In this document: in pieces, positions 1-11,000 of the stretch
Layout: the number at the start of each line of letters is the position of its first letter
How positions within the stretch are numbered: the stretch's first letter is position 1
Assembly (NCBI GenBank): GCA_017528205.1
Contig: JAFXPE010000032.1
Coordinates: 70,430-134,429 of the forward strand
Source: Alphaproteobacteria bacterium
GTDB taxonomy: Bacteria; Pseudomonadota; Alphaproteobacteria; RF32; CAG-239
Direction: 5' to 3'
Length of the DNA stretch: 64,000 bases
Made by a program: the position numbers and the translations under genes
The notes under the pieces: model-generated
The model's database searches: none
Told to the model about the DNA's origin: nothing
The model's input: only the letters and a program-made list of their open reading frames with translations

Positions 1-612
1 ATGGCCGCTTTAGCATTGGGCGCAAAGAGAAGTATATCAACGAACGATAAGACGAACATTGCAGAGGAAATGCAGGCCGCTTTCAGATTAACACGCGATA
101 ATTTAATCAGATCTTATAATTGGGGTTGCTGCATTAAAGAGGACACTTTTGCCCTTGTTGAGGTAAAAGAGGGCACCGAACGGCCGTATGTGTATCAGTT
201 ACCAAGCGACAGCTTACAGATTATCAGCTTAAACGGAATACAAACCGGCTATTCTGGGGTTGAACGCGTGGAGAGAGATGATCCGCTTTATAAGATACGC
301 GGCCATAAATTATATACAAAGCTCAAAGCTCCGCTTAATGTGGAATATAGCTTTAGGAATGAGGATATTACAAGCTATGACGCTTGTTTTTGTAAAGTTT
401 TAGCTCTGGATTTGGCCATTGCCGTATGCGACAGAGCAACAAACAGCGAAAGCAAATTGCAATCTTTGGAAAGACAACGCCGCGAGGCCTTAAATGACGC
501 TTTGCGCTCAAACGCTTTAGAGATACCGGCACGGCCGAAAGTTACCGGCAACTGGCTCAAAGCAAGACAAAGACAATCTAACTTTTTGCTTGTTAAAGAT
601 ACGGAGTTTTAG
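1..612 (+). CDS. Tail tubular protein A-like head-tail connector (5' truncated)
   Basis: Resembles the T7 gp11 / tail tubular protein A family, which forms the ring between the portal and the tail nozzle. The visible N-terminus (ALALGAKRSI) matches the family's usual 'NMALLRLGA' segment, which is normally preceded by several residues, so the first methionine is probably internal and the true start lies left of the window. A Trp/aromatic motif (SYNWGC) and a 'YxYQLPSDSLQI' stretch also fit the family. It is followed three bases later by the tail tubular B gene, as in other podovirus tail modules. Confidence 0.8.
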   Translation: MAALALGAKRSISTNDKTNIAEEMQAAFRLTRDNLIRSYNWGCCIKEDTFALVEVKEGTERPYVYQLPSDSLQIISLNGIQTGYSGVERVERDDPLYKIRGHKLYTKLKAPLNVEYSFRNEDITSYDACFCKVLALDLAIAVCDRATNSESKLQSLERQRREALNDALRSNALEIPARPKVTGNWLKARQRQSNFLLVKDTEF

Positions 613-615
613 AAA

Positions 616-2898
616 ATGGTGCAAAAGAGAGTTTTAAGATCTTTTAACGCCGGTGAGGTTAGTCCTGACTTATATGGCCGTGACGACATACCAAAGGTCA
701 ACGGCGGTATGAAAGTATGTGAAAATATGATCCTAACAATACAAGGATCTGCCTATTATCGCGGCGGTATGAAGTATGCCCACGCCACAAAAAACAATAC
801 CGGAGTTTTGCTGCGTGATTTCAGTTATAATGACAATGATTGTTATACAATGGAATTTGGCAATCATTATGTGCGCTTTTATCGCAATCAGCAGCTTATG
901 GTTGACGGCAATAATAATCCGATAGAGTTAGAAACGCCTTACGCACTCTCGGATTTGTTTGACGCTGACGGCCGGCCGGCAATATCAAAGGCACAATCAG
1001 CTGATTTAATTTATTTATTTCAGAGTGAGGGTAAATATCCGGTGCAGCGTTTGGTGCGTAACGCAAACGGCAGCTTTAGCCTGCAGGCCGTTGATTACGC
1101 AGAGGACGGCGGATTTGAAGATATTAACATGGATAAATCAAAACGTGTCCACGTGAGCGCGCGCACCGGTGACAATATCACAATTACATCAACGCACGCA
1201 ATCTTTAAGAGCGGCCATATTGGTGACATTTTCTATGTTGAGCCGATCAATTTTGACGGTATTTACACATGGGCGGAGGGTAAAAGTGTTACCGCCGGCC
1301 AAAGAATTATCTCAAACTATAAAACATATACGGCAGAGGCAGCCGGCACAACCGGATATTCAACGCCGAAACATCAAGAGGGAACAGCTACCGACGGCGC
1401 GGTGCGTTGGGTGTATGAAGATTGTGGATATGGAATAGCTAAGATTTTGACAATAAGTAACGACGGTAAAAGCTGCACGGCAAAGGTGTTGCTGCCGTTT
1501 CCGTATGCTTGTGTAGGTGATACGCGCAAGACGTGGAAGTGGAAATTTGGCAGTTGGTGCACTGAATATGGCTACCCGACAACAGGTTGCTTTCATCGTG
1601 AGCGTTTATGTGTGGCCAGAAAATCAAGAATGTGGTTTAGTTGGAACGACGATTTTGAGAGTTTTGCTGAAAAAGACGGTGGCCAGATCACAAGTGAGTG
1701 CGGTTGGGGTTTTGGTGTTTCTTCCGGTATTACGGTAGGCAATATTGCGTGGATGCAGAGCGGCCGCGATTTACTGTTGGGCACTGACGTTAATGTGGTA
1801 GGTGTCGGCGAAAGCTCAAGCGACGCTTTATTTTATTCAAGCAACTGCCGCAGCTATGAACAAACGCGTGAGGGGTGTGCAGCTATTCAACCGGTGCGGA
1901 TCGGTAGCCGATTTGTATTTATGGATATAACCGGCAAAAATATGGACACTTTGGCTTATGACGCAAACACTTATCAATACAACAGCGATACAATACAAAC
2001 ATACGCTAAGCATATAAATGTTGAGGGCGTGATTGATATTGTGCGGATCCGTGAGCCGTTTGATGTGATTTATTGCTTGAAGAGCAACGGCGAATTAAGC
2101 TGCAGCCTTTATTCGCCGACGCAAGAGGGTTTAGCTTGGTATAGAATTAAGACTGACGGCGATGTGATCAGTATTAGCAAAGACGGCAATAATCTAGCCA
2201 TGTGCGTATGCCGCAAGAAAATCATCAACAATCAAGAAGTCAATGGTTTTGGTGTTGAGTTTTTGCAAAATCCTTTTCAAGGCTTTTTCTCTAAGACAAT
2301 AGCTGATTTTGACAGCCAAAAGGAATATCAACAGTATTGTATTGATAGCCTTTTGGAAGTGCAAAAAGAGGCTTGTTATTTGGACGCTGCAATTATTGTG
2401 AGCAGCGACACGGCGTTTAGTGAGATTAGCACAAATTTGGATCATTTGGCCGGCCGCACGGTGAGTATTGTATCAGAGGGTGGTATTGAGCCAAGCCAGA
2501 CGGTGCAAAAAATCAATAACCGGTGGACGGTAAAATTAAAATGGCCGTCAAAAATTGCTATTGTCGGCCTGCCTTATAAGGGCGTTTTGATACCGACAAG
2601 CATGGAGGGTGACGGTGAAACATCTGCACGCGGCCGGATTAAACGGATTAACGCCGTCGGTTTTAGAGTGTGTAACTCTATGGGCGGCCAAGCTGGTGAT
2701 CGCATGGAAAACTTAAAGGATATTTTGAGCAGATCCGGCAAGGATAATCTCAATAATCCGATACCGCTTTTTTCTGGTGATGTGCCGCTTGCAATGTTTT
2801 CCGGTGACTATGAGGAAGCGGAACAGTTGATATTTATTCAGCCTTATCCACTGCCGTTTATGCTGCAGGCAATCGTTTTTGAGTTTGAAATTTCTTAA
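616..2898 (+). CDS. Tail tubular protein B-like nozzle protein
   Basis: A 760-residue protein of the podovirus tail nozzle / stabilization protein family (T7 gp12-like). The N-terminus shows the family signature: 'SFNAGEVSPDLYGRDD', then a 'CENMIL' segment and 'GSAYYRGGMKY', equivalent to the usual 'NGGELSP...R.D...N...GG...RPGT' pattern. The rest is beta-rich with no membrane segments. The start ATG is preceded by GGAG about 10 bases upstream, inside the end of the preceding gene. It likely assembles below the connector ring and anchors the fibres. Confidence 0.85.
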   Translation: MVQKRVLRSFNAGEVSPDLYGRDDIPKVNGGMKVCENMILTIQGSAYYRGGMKYAHATKNNTGVLLRDFSYNDNDCYTMEFGNHYVRFYRNQQLMVDGNNNPIELETPYALSDLFDADGRPAISKAQSADLIYLFQSEGKYPVQRLVRNANGSFSLQAVDYAEDGGFEDINMDKSKRVHVSARTGDNITITSTHAIFKSGHIGDIFYVEPINFDGIYTWAEGKSVTAGQRIISNYKTYTAEAAGTTGYSTPKHQEGTATDGAVRWVYEDCGYGIAKILTISNDGKSCTAKVLLPFPYACVGDTRKTWKWKFGSWCTEYGYPTTGCFHRERLCVARKSRMWFSWNDDFESFAEKDGGQITSECGWGFGVSSGITVGNIAWMQSGRDLLLGTDVNVVGVGESSSDALFYSSNCRSYEQTREGCAAIQPVRIGSRFVFMDITGKNMDTLAYDANTYQYNSDTIQTYAKHINVEGVIDIVRIREPFDVIYCLKSNGELSCSLYSPTQEGLAWYRIKTDGDVISISKDGNNLAMCVCRKKIINNQEVNGFGVEFLQNPFQGFFSKTIADFDSQKEYQQYCIDSLLEVQKEACYLDAAIIVSSDTAFSEISTNLDHLAGRTVSIVSEGGIEPSQTVQKINNRWTVKLKWPSKIAIVGLPYKGVLIPTSMEGDGETSARGRIKRINAVGFRVCNSMGGQAGDRMENLKDILSRSGKDNLNNPIPLFSGDVPLAMFSGDYEEAEQLIFIQPYPLPFMLQAIVFEFEIS

Positions 2899-2910
2899 GG
2901 GAGTAAAAAT

Positions 2911-3498
2911 ATGGTAGCACCTATTATTGCCGCCGTCGCCGCAAATGCAGCGTTGGGCGCGATCGGCTCGCTTGCGCAGAATAAGCAGCAGGTCAAAGAA
3001 TTGAAACAGCAAGCCGCTATCAAAAATCTTGAGGGCGACATTTATGAGAGAAATGCGCACATGCAGGCGGAGGCCGACAGCTATAATGAAAGTGTAGCCA
3101 GAAACGAACGCAATCAAACACTGTCACGGCTGCGTGTGGCACAAGCACAAAGCGGCGTTACCGGAGGCACTTTGCTTGAAATACAAATGCAGAGTGAGCA
3201 GGAGGCTGAACTTGACGATATGATGACACGCTATAACAATCATACAAAATATGTGGCCACAATGTATGAGGCACAAAAATCAAGAACAGAGGCGCAGCAG
3301 CTTTTGGCCAATGCTAAGAGTTTGAAGAAAAACCGGTGGTTTAACGCTATTTTGGCCGGTGCAAACAGCAGCCTTTCAACAGCAACAAGTCAATACATGT
3401 TTGGTAATAACACTACCGGAGGCGTTGAAGATATGAGCGGGCAATCAGAGGGTTGGAATCCGTCAATATCTGCACCGGCAGCTAAACCGGCCAGATAA
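2911..3498 (+). CDS. Internal virion protein (gp14-like)
   Basis: A 195-residue protein with an Ala/Gly-rich hydrophobic N-terminus (residues about 1-22) followed by a long charged helical region and a low-complexity C-terminus. This layout, and the position directly after tail tubular B and before two larger internal proteins, matches the podovirus ejection protein corresponding to T7 gp14, which forms part of the channel through the outer membrane. The middle carries the recurrent family stretch 'LRVAQAQSGVTGGTLLEIQ'. A GGGAG ribosome site precedes the ATG. Confidence 0.72.
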   Translation: MVAPIIAAVAANAALGAIGSLAQNKQQVKELKQQAAIKNLEGDIYERNAHMQAEADSYNESVARNERNQTLSRLRVAQAQSGVTGGTLLEIQMQSEQEAELDDMMTRYNNHTKYVATMYEAQKSRTEAQQLLANAKSLKKNRWFNAILAGANSSLSTATSQYMFGNNTTGGVEDMSGQSEGWNPSISAPAAKPAR

Positions 3499-3511
3499 GG
3501 GAGAATAAGCA

Positions 3512-5086
3512 ATGGGAATGAATAACACATATACGCGGCAAGTGCAGGCAGCACCGACAGATTTGAACGCACATCAGAATTATGTTAAGCAATATGACGC
3601 TATGAGTGAACTGGTGCAAAATGCGGTTGCTACCGGCCAGAACATTGTCAATGCTTATGCTAAAGCACGCGATGACAATGAGCGCGAAACAACAAAATTG
3701 CTTGTTGATGAACGCAACGAAAAACTTAAAAACGCCATGCGTGAGGTGCAGCTCAATCAGGATCCGTCCACATGGGAAGAAAACTATAAGCAGCGGTATG
3801 ATGAAATCAGCGAAGAATATAAAAGCCAAGTGCCAGAGAGATATACTGACGAATTTAATCGGTGGAATGAGCTGAATGACAGCCGCAATATTATGGATCT
3901 GCGCTTTGCTCAAACAAAAAAGACACAGGAAATTAACCGCGAATTGTTGTTTGATAGGGTTGAGCGCAACGCGAAAAATGCAATCGGTGCTGACGCCGGC
4001 ACAATGGCTATGCTTGACGCTGACACGGAGAACAGCTTGAAAGCGGCGTTAAGTCGCGGCCAGATTAGTCGTTTACAATATGATAAAGCCATGCGCAACT
4101 ATGGTGAAAGCAAGACATATAATGCACTTTCTGACCGGTTAATCAGAGATCCGGAGGGGTTGGCCTTAGATTTGAATAAAAATACCTATGGCTTGAACGC
4201 AAAGGATTTGAAGAGTTGGAAGTCAAAGGTTGAGCATGAGCTGAAAATCAATGACCTGACAAACAAAACCGCCGAAAACAATCAGATTGAGGTGCAGGCT
4301 TTGCAGGCTATGGATATGATAAAAAACAAGCAGCAACCACCACAAACGCTGCTTGATCAGCTACCGGAAAAGACAAGAGAGGCTATGCAAAAAGTGCAGT
4401 TTTATGCCGTGACCGGTGATGATGTGCCGACGGATATACAAACTTATGGCTTTTTGAACGAAATGCGGCAAAACTATCCGGCCAGATTTAAGAACTTAAA
4501 TTTGTATGATTATGCCGGATCTTTAAGCGGTGAGGATTTGCAGGCCTTGAGATACGCGCAGCAAGCGATTGTGATTGATTTGGACGGTAAAGCAAAGGTT
4601 AATCCGACAATTAAACACAATGATCAAGTGTTGAAAGTGGCACATGAAAACTTAGGCTATAAGCAAAATAGTCAAGAGGCCTATGATTTTGACCGGCTTT
4701 ATGACGGCGAAGTGCGCGCTTTAATGCAAGAAAAGGGGCGTATGCCGACACAAACAGAGCAGGACGATATTATCAAGAGGCTGCGTAAATCAGTGGCCAC
4801 ACGGCGCGACTGGTGGTTTGACGGCGATAAAGAGGCACGCGCTTTGGACGATGATGACCGGCCTTATGTTGAAATGAAAGACATTGCGCCGAATACAAAA
4901 AAGGCAATTTTGAACATTATCGCAAACGATAAAAACTTTAATACTTTGAAAAAGCTTAATGACGAAGAGCAGGATCAAATGGTTGAAGAAATGGCCGGCG
5001 TATATGAACGGCCGAAAGAGCAATGGAATGACGCTACAAGAGCCGTCATAAACAGATATTTGGATATTGCAAGCAGGAGAAAATAA
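3512..5086 (+). CDS. Internal virion protein (gp15-like)
   Basis: A 524-residue, highly charged, mostly helical protein without signal peptide or membrane segments. I recognise no specific catalytic motif. Its place between the gp14-like gene and the giant ejected protein matches the second internal core protein of T7-like phages (gp15), part of the periplasmic DNA-ejection tube. A GGGAG ribosome site precedes the ATG. Its last bases contain the ribosome site of the next gene (AGGAG near 5075), so translation of the two is probably coupled. Assignment is mainly by synteny. Confidence 0.6.
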   Translation: MGMNNTYTRQVQAAPTDLNAHQNYVKQYDAMSELVQNAVATGQNIVNAYAKARDDNERETTKLLVDERNEKLKNAMREVQLNQDPSTWEENYKQRYDEISEEYKSQVPERYTDEFNRWNELNDSRNIMDLRFAQTKKTQEINRELLFDRVERNAKNAIGADAGTMAMLDADTENSLKAALSRGQISRLQYDKAMRNYGESKTYNALSDRLIRDPEGLALDLNKNTYGLNAKDLKSWKSKVEHELKINDLTNKTAENNQIEVQALQAMDMIKNKQQPPQTLLDQLPEKTREAMQKVQFYAVTGDDVPTDIQTYGFLNEMRQNYPARFKNLNLYDYAGSLSGEDLQALRYAQQAIVIDLDGKAKVNPTIKHNDQVLKVAHENLGYKQNSQEAYDFDRLYDGEVRALMQEKGRMPTQTEQDDIIKRLRKSVATRRDWWFDGDKEARALDDDDRPYVEMKDIAPNTKKAILNIIANDKNFNTLKKLNDEEQDQMVEEMAGVYERPKEQWNDATRAVINRYLDIASRRK

Positions 5087-5087
5087 A

Positions 5088-8000
5088 ATGGGTGTATTTG
5101 ATGAAATTAAACAGCCTGAAAATGAGAACTTGAACACTACTGATCAAGCTATTGATCAAGTAAAAGATCAAGCTCAAGATCAAGTGCTGCGTGAGAATGT
5201 ATTTGCACCGGTGGCAGCTGATACCGAAACAATTAAAGATAATCAAATACAATCATTTTCTTTGGCTTATCGGCAGCAAAGCGATGATGATTTGACGCAG
5301 GAAATCAATGCCGGTTTTATCAAGAGAGAGGACGCAGATCCGGTGCGTTGGAAGTCGGCCATAGAAACCGCAAAAGGCTTGGGTTATGACGAGAAAAGCT
5401 ATGACTTAGTTTATGATGATTTACCGGAATATCAAAAGCAGTGGAAAGAAAAAGAGTTGCGCCGCTATTATGATAATTGTGACGCAATTAAAAATATGTG
5501 CATAACTGATAAAAATTTCTTGAACACTATTGATGATAAGACAGCCAAAGATTTGTATGACATCAATTTTAATTTGGCAGTTTATGGGCAGCCGAATGAG
5601 CCGAATGCCGTGTGGGCGTTTGGCCAGAGGGTTGCTTATCAAACCGGAAGAAGTGAGAAAAGCATACAAACCGGAAAATTGGCCGGTAATATACGCGGCA
5701 AACGCGGTGATGAACGCGCTGCAGCGATTGAGGCTTGGCGCAAAGAGCATGATCAACTGGTGAGAATGCCTGAAATTGATACCTCCGGCTATGGTGTTGA
5801 GGATTTTGTTTTAGCAGCAGCCGATCAGTTGCCGATTATGGCTAGAACAACAGGTGCAGTGGTCGGCGGAACAGTCACCGGTGCTGCAGCCGGTGCCGGT
5901 GTTGGCTCGGCGTTGCCGGTTGTCGGAACAGCCGCCGGCGGCGTTGCCGGTGCAAAAGCCGGTTGGGTTGCCGGTAATGCGTTGGCTGCTTATGAAAGCT
6001 ATCAGATTGAGGCTAACAGCATGACTGAAAGTCTTTTAGACGTGACGGACAGCGACGGCAAGCCGCTTGAGGATTGGGTTGTTGACGGTGCTTCGTATGC
6101 TTATGGTGCAATCGCTGCTATGATTGAGCTTGTGCCGATGAAAGCAGTAACAAATACGATTCCCGGAATGAAAAACATCACAAAGGTTGGTATTAAGCAG
6201 GCACTTAAAGAGGCAGTTAAGGATAAAACGAAACGCCAAGTCATTATGCAGATTATCAAAGACTACGGCTTAGCAGTTGCCGGCGAAAGTGCGGAAGAGG
6301 CAGCGCAACAATTTACACAAGCCGAATTTACGCGTGGCGCAAAGGCTTTAATGAATGCTTTGTATGATACAGACTTTAAGCAACAATCATTTGCAAAAGA
6401 TTTGGCTGAAAGTGCTGACGCTGCAATACAGGCCGGTAAAGCAACGGTAATTATGGCCGGTGCAAGCAGCGCAACACGCATAAAGCCTGAATTAAAAGCA
6501 TGGCAGCGTGATCAAGAAACCAAAGAACTCAAACGCGGTCAAGAAGCGAAAGCGCAATATGACGCGCAGCGTATGGACGAAGTGGCCGCCGCAGCTCAAT
6601 CTTATATGCAAAAACCAAGTGCCGAACGCGCTACGCTTAAAAAATATATGCAGCAAGCCAAGAATAGCAGCGTTTATCAAGATATTTATATGTCGGCCGA
6701 TGACGCGCGCGCCGTTATGATTTCAGAGGCGGTGCAGAAAAACAAGGCTGCATTGCAGGAAAGCGGTTTATATGATGATATTGAACGACAAATTGAGCAG
6801 GCTGATCAGCTTGGCACGCCGGTGCGCATTGCGTTTGAAACTTTTGGCTCGGAAATTATGGCTAGTCAAGAGCTTTATGCAGCATTTAAAGACGTTATTA
6901 AAACTTATGAAAATGGTATTACCATGCAAGAATTGCGCTTGGAGGCTGAAAAGCAGCAGCAGGTGCGCAATAATATTGAGCAGGCCGCCAAAGACAATGC
7001 CAGTGATTATGAATATGCTTATCAGTATATTGTGGAGCAAGAGGCTGCCGGTGGTATTGATCAGCAGCGCAGAGGTTATACGGCAGAATTTTTGGCTAAG
7101 ATCCTGACTTATATGGCTAAAGAAACGCAAACGCCGATCACGGAAGTTGTGGCTAAGTATGCACCGACATTTGAACGCTCTTTTGACGGCAGCGTCGGTG
7201 GTGGCCAGACGGTGCAAGATATTATCAGCACAATCAGAAAATCAGCGCAAGATAAGGAAGTGCAAAACCTTATGAAACGCGCCGGAGAACTCGGCAAGCG
7301 TGACGCACGCAAGATTGCAAAAATCTTAGGCAAACATTTAGATAATGCAGCCGCCGGAGATGTGCAGCAATTTATGCGTGTTGTTAATGCAATCGGTGAT
7401 ATGAAACTCAATATTGAGGCAATGACTGACGAAGATATTGCAAACAGCTTGGACAGCTACACAAAATCCGGCGATGTGCAACTGAATATTACACGCGACG
7501 ACGCCGACAGAGTAAAAAGCGGTATTTTCTCGGCCAGTGAAAAGGCTTTGAGCGATATACAGGCAAACGGCCAAGACAGCGATTATGTTGTGGTTGGCGG
7601 TGGTAGAATACCGGTGCAATACCATATTGTTGAGCTTAACGATATGGTTACATCTCACGATGACGCCGGCGCGGTTAATGAAAATTATCCGCAAGAGCTG
7701 CAGCCTCGTGACAGATCCAGAGCAGCAAGCGACACGCAAATTGCTGCGATTGTCAATAACTTTGCGCCGGAACGTGTCGGACAGGCAGAGATTGCAACAG
7801 AGGGCGCGCCGATTGTGACGCCGGAGGGGTTTGTTGCCGTCGGTAATGGCCGCGCAATGGCTATCCGCCAAGTGTATAAAAATGCCGAAAAAGCGCAAGC
7901 ATATAAAGATTATCTTGCCTCTAAAGGTTATGATCTGAATGGATTTGAGCAGCCGGTATTGGTGCGCAAGCTCGCTATTGACATGAACAATGAGCAGTTA

Positions 8001-11000
8001 AAGGCTTTAGTTGATGACGCAAATACAGCCGGCACCATGCAATATTCGGACAGCGAAAATGCGCTGCGTGACGCTGATAAAATGAGCGGTAATTTGTTGG
8101 ATCTGCTTGATATGGAGGCGGACATAGACAGTGCTGCAAACAGACGTTTTTTGAACGCATTTTTTGCCGAAGTTGTGCCGACAGCCGAACGCAATGCTTA
8201 TTTGGATAAGGACGATAAGATTACGCGCAAAGGTGTTGAACGTGTTGAAAATGCTATTGTGGCCAAGTTGTTACCTGACGCAAGAATGCTCTCAATTTTG
8301 GTTGAAAATCCTGACAATAATATCCGTAAAGTAACAAAAGAATTAGCAAAAGCCGCACCGGCAATCATTTCGTTTGAAAATGATATTGCCGCCGATCGGA
8401 TCAATGCTGACTATTCTATTGCTGCAGATGTGTCGGGTGCGGTTGATTTGCTTAAGCGCGCCAAAGATAGAGGGGTTACGGCTGCCGAATTTATTGCTAT
8501 GCGCGATATGTTTGAGGCACCGATTTCCTCAAGCACTCAAAATATGGTGCAACTCTTTGAAAAATCAAGTGGTGCAGCCGATTTTCTTAATAAGATCCGC
8601 AGCTATATCCGGCAGGCAGGTGAACAAGGTGATATGAGCCAAGATAATATGTTTGGTTTGCAACCGGTGAGCAAAGCGGAGTTGTTGGATCAGTTGGCCA
8701 GACAAGAGAGTTTGCTGCAGCGCAATATTGCGCAAATATTTCAGCCGACACGGATTGAAAAAAGCAACTATATTGCAGATCTGCGCGCAGCAGAGCAATC
8801 TACCGGTAATGAGAAAAAGATCATCAGGCTCGGTGAATTGCCGGCCGTTTATAAGGCGATCGGAATACCGGCGGCAAAAGTGAATACAAGCAAAAAGGTG
8901 ATCATTAAGGACACTATTGAAAAGCACGACGTGTCTTTGCAGGCGGTTGAGAATTTGCCGGATTTACTGGCTGATCCGATAGTGGTATTTAAGGCTTTGC
9001 CGTCGTCAACAGATCCGAATGCCTATATTGCAGTCTTGGACGCTAAAGATAAAAAAGGCTTGCAGATGATTGCTGCAATCTCACCGACGAAAAAAGAGGG
9101 AGGTTATCATTTTATTACAAGTTTTTACGGTAAAAAAACTTTGCAAAATATGGTAAATGCAGCAAACGAACTGGGTAATATTAAGTATATAAAAGAAAAG
9201 AGCCTTGTCAGTGCTGGTGAAATCCAATCTTTCCCTATTACACTAACCGGCTCTTTAAATAATAATATACTACAAAAAGAGGATATTGTCAAGAGATCTT
9301 TTTATCAGCTGCCAAGAAAGAGCCATAAGGTGCATAGCGTATTTGATTTAAGAGTTGGTGATAAGACTGCAATCGGCGATGTGCAAGAGATTAACAGTGA
9401 AAATCGGACAATCAAGATCAATGATCGGCTGCACTCTATGCTTATGCTTGATACACAGATACAATATAAAGGCTTGACGGTTTATGACGGCCAAGAGCAG
9501 AATGAAGTTACTGAAACGACAGAACAAGTGCCGGCAGATGTTAAGAAAGCCACCGGTGATTTAGCAGCAGTGGCAGAACAGAAAAAGCATAATACTGAAT
9601 ATAACAAGGCAGCAATTTCTTATTTTGGCCTAACAAATAAACTGTCTGAAACTGGATATATTTTGACTGACGGCAGCCTTTTGGATTTAAGCGGCAAGAA
9701 TTTTGGCGGATCTCCGAACATAAGATCACTTGATCATAGAGATGTTGTAAAGCCGTTAGATCGGTGGAATGCTAAAATGGAGGAATTTATTAACTCCGGC
9801 AATATTCGGTATTTGCCAGAGGGTGATAAATTGCTTATGAGCAATATGCCGACAGCTAAGCAGCTTAAGGTTATTGAAAATATTATCAATAAAACCGGCG
9901 GCAATATCACGATTGAGTTAATGGGCGACGCAAACCGTTGGGGAATGAATAAAAATGACTTTTATAATGAGTATGTAAATGCGTCATTTAATCAAGTAAA
10001 GCGTGATATAAATGCTTTTTATAAAGGTGACGGTGTGCGTGAAATAACGCGCTATTATCAGAAAATGTCAGTAACAAATGCTAAAATTGCCAAGCTACAA
10101 GAGAGTTTGCAGCAATGGGAAAAGTATTTGGCCGAAGTTATTGAACCGAATAAATATAACTGGTATAAAGACGCGTTAGAAGATAACCGCAAGAATGCTA
10201 AGCGCAAGATTGCTCAATTTAAGCGTGATATTAAAAAAGAGCAAGAAAAGGCCAGTGTTCCGGTTGGTGATAAGCTATACGCTACACATAATATGAGTTT
10301 AGCCGGTGTAAAAGGTGCGTTAAGTCTTGGCGGCCTTGCCATGCCGTCACTTGCATTGCGTAAAGTGTCGCAAGGCAATATAAATCAATTTGGCGACATT
10401 GTATTTGTGGCTAATGAAAAAATGGTTGAGCCAAGCCGCACAACAGATGTATTTGATCGTGACGCATGGACGCCAAGCATAGCAAATTCTATGCGTTACA
10501 CTCTCTTGCCAAGTGGTAATACATTCATAAAAAATGTGTTAGCCAAAGCAGGCAGAGAGCGCGATTTATCAATGTTTGTGTATAATATCAGTGAAAATCT
10601 TGATACGCCGAAGAGCAACGATATGGCGTTAGAACTCTATGCACTTGACAAAGGTATTGAGTTGGATCCGTATGAAACACTACACAGCGCGGAATATCTT
10701 GACTGGTATGACGAAAATATTATGGGCAATTCAGAGCCGTATTTGTGGACTGAAAATGCCAGTAATACGGATATGGTGGCCAAGAAATTTACGCTTGATA
10801 ACATTATGAAGATCTTGAAAAAACAAGAGCGTAGTGGCGGCGGCTTTTTGGGTGAGCATGTTTGGAGTGTTAGAAACCTCTTGAATTTTATGGCCAAGAA
10901 ATACAAAAACCTTGATGAAGTGCGTAAAGAAAAGCATAAACTTGTATCTGCGGAGGAACAGGCGGATTATATACAGAAACTTGACAGCCAATTTTGGGAT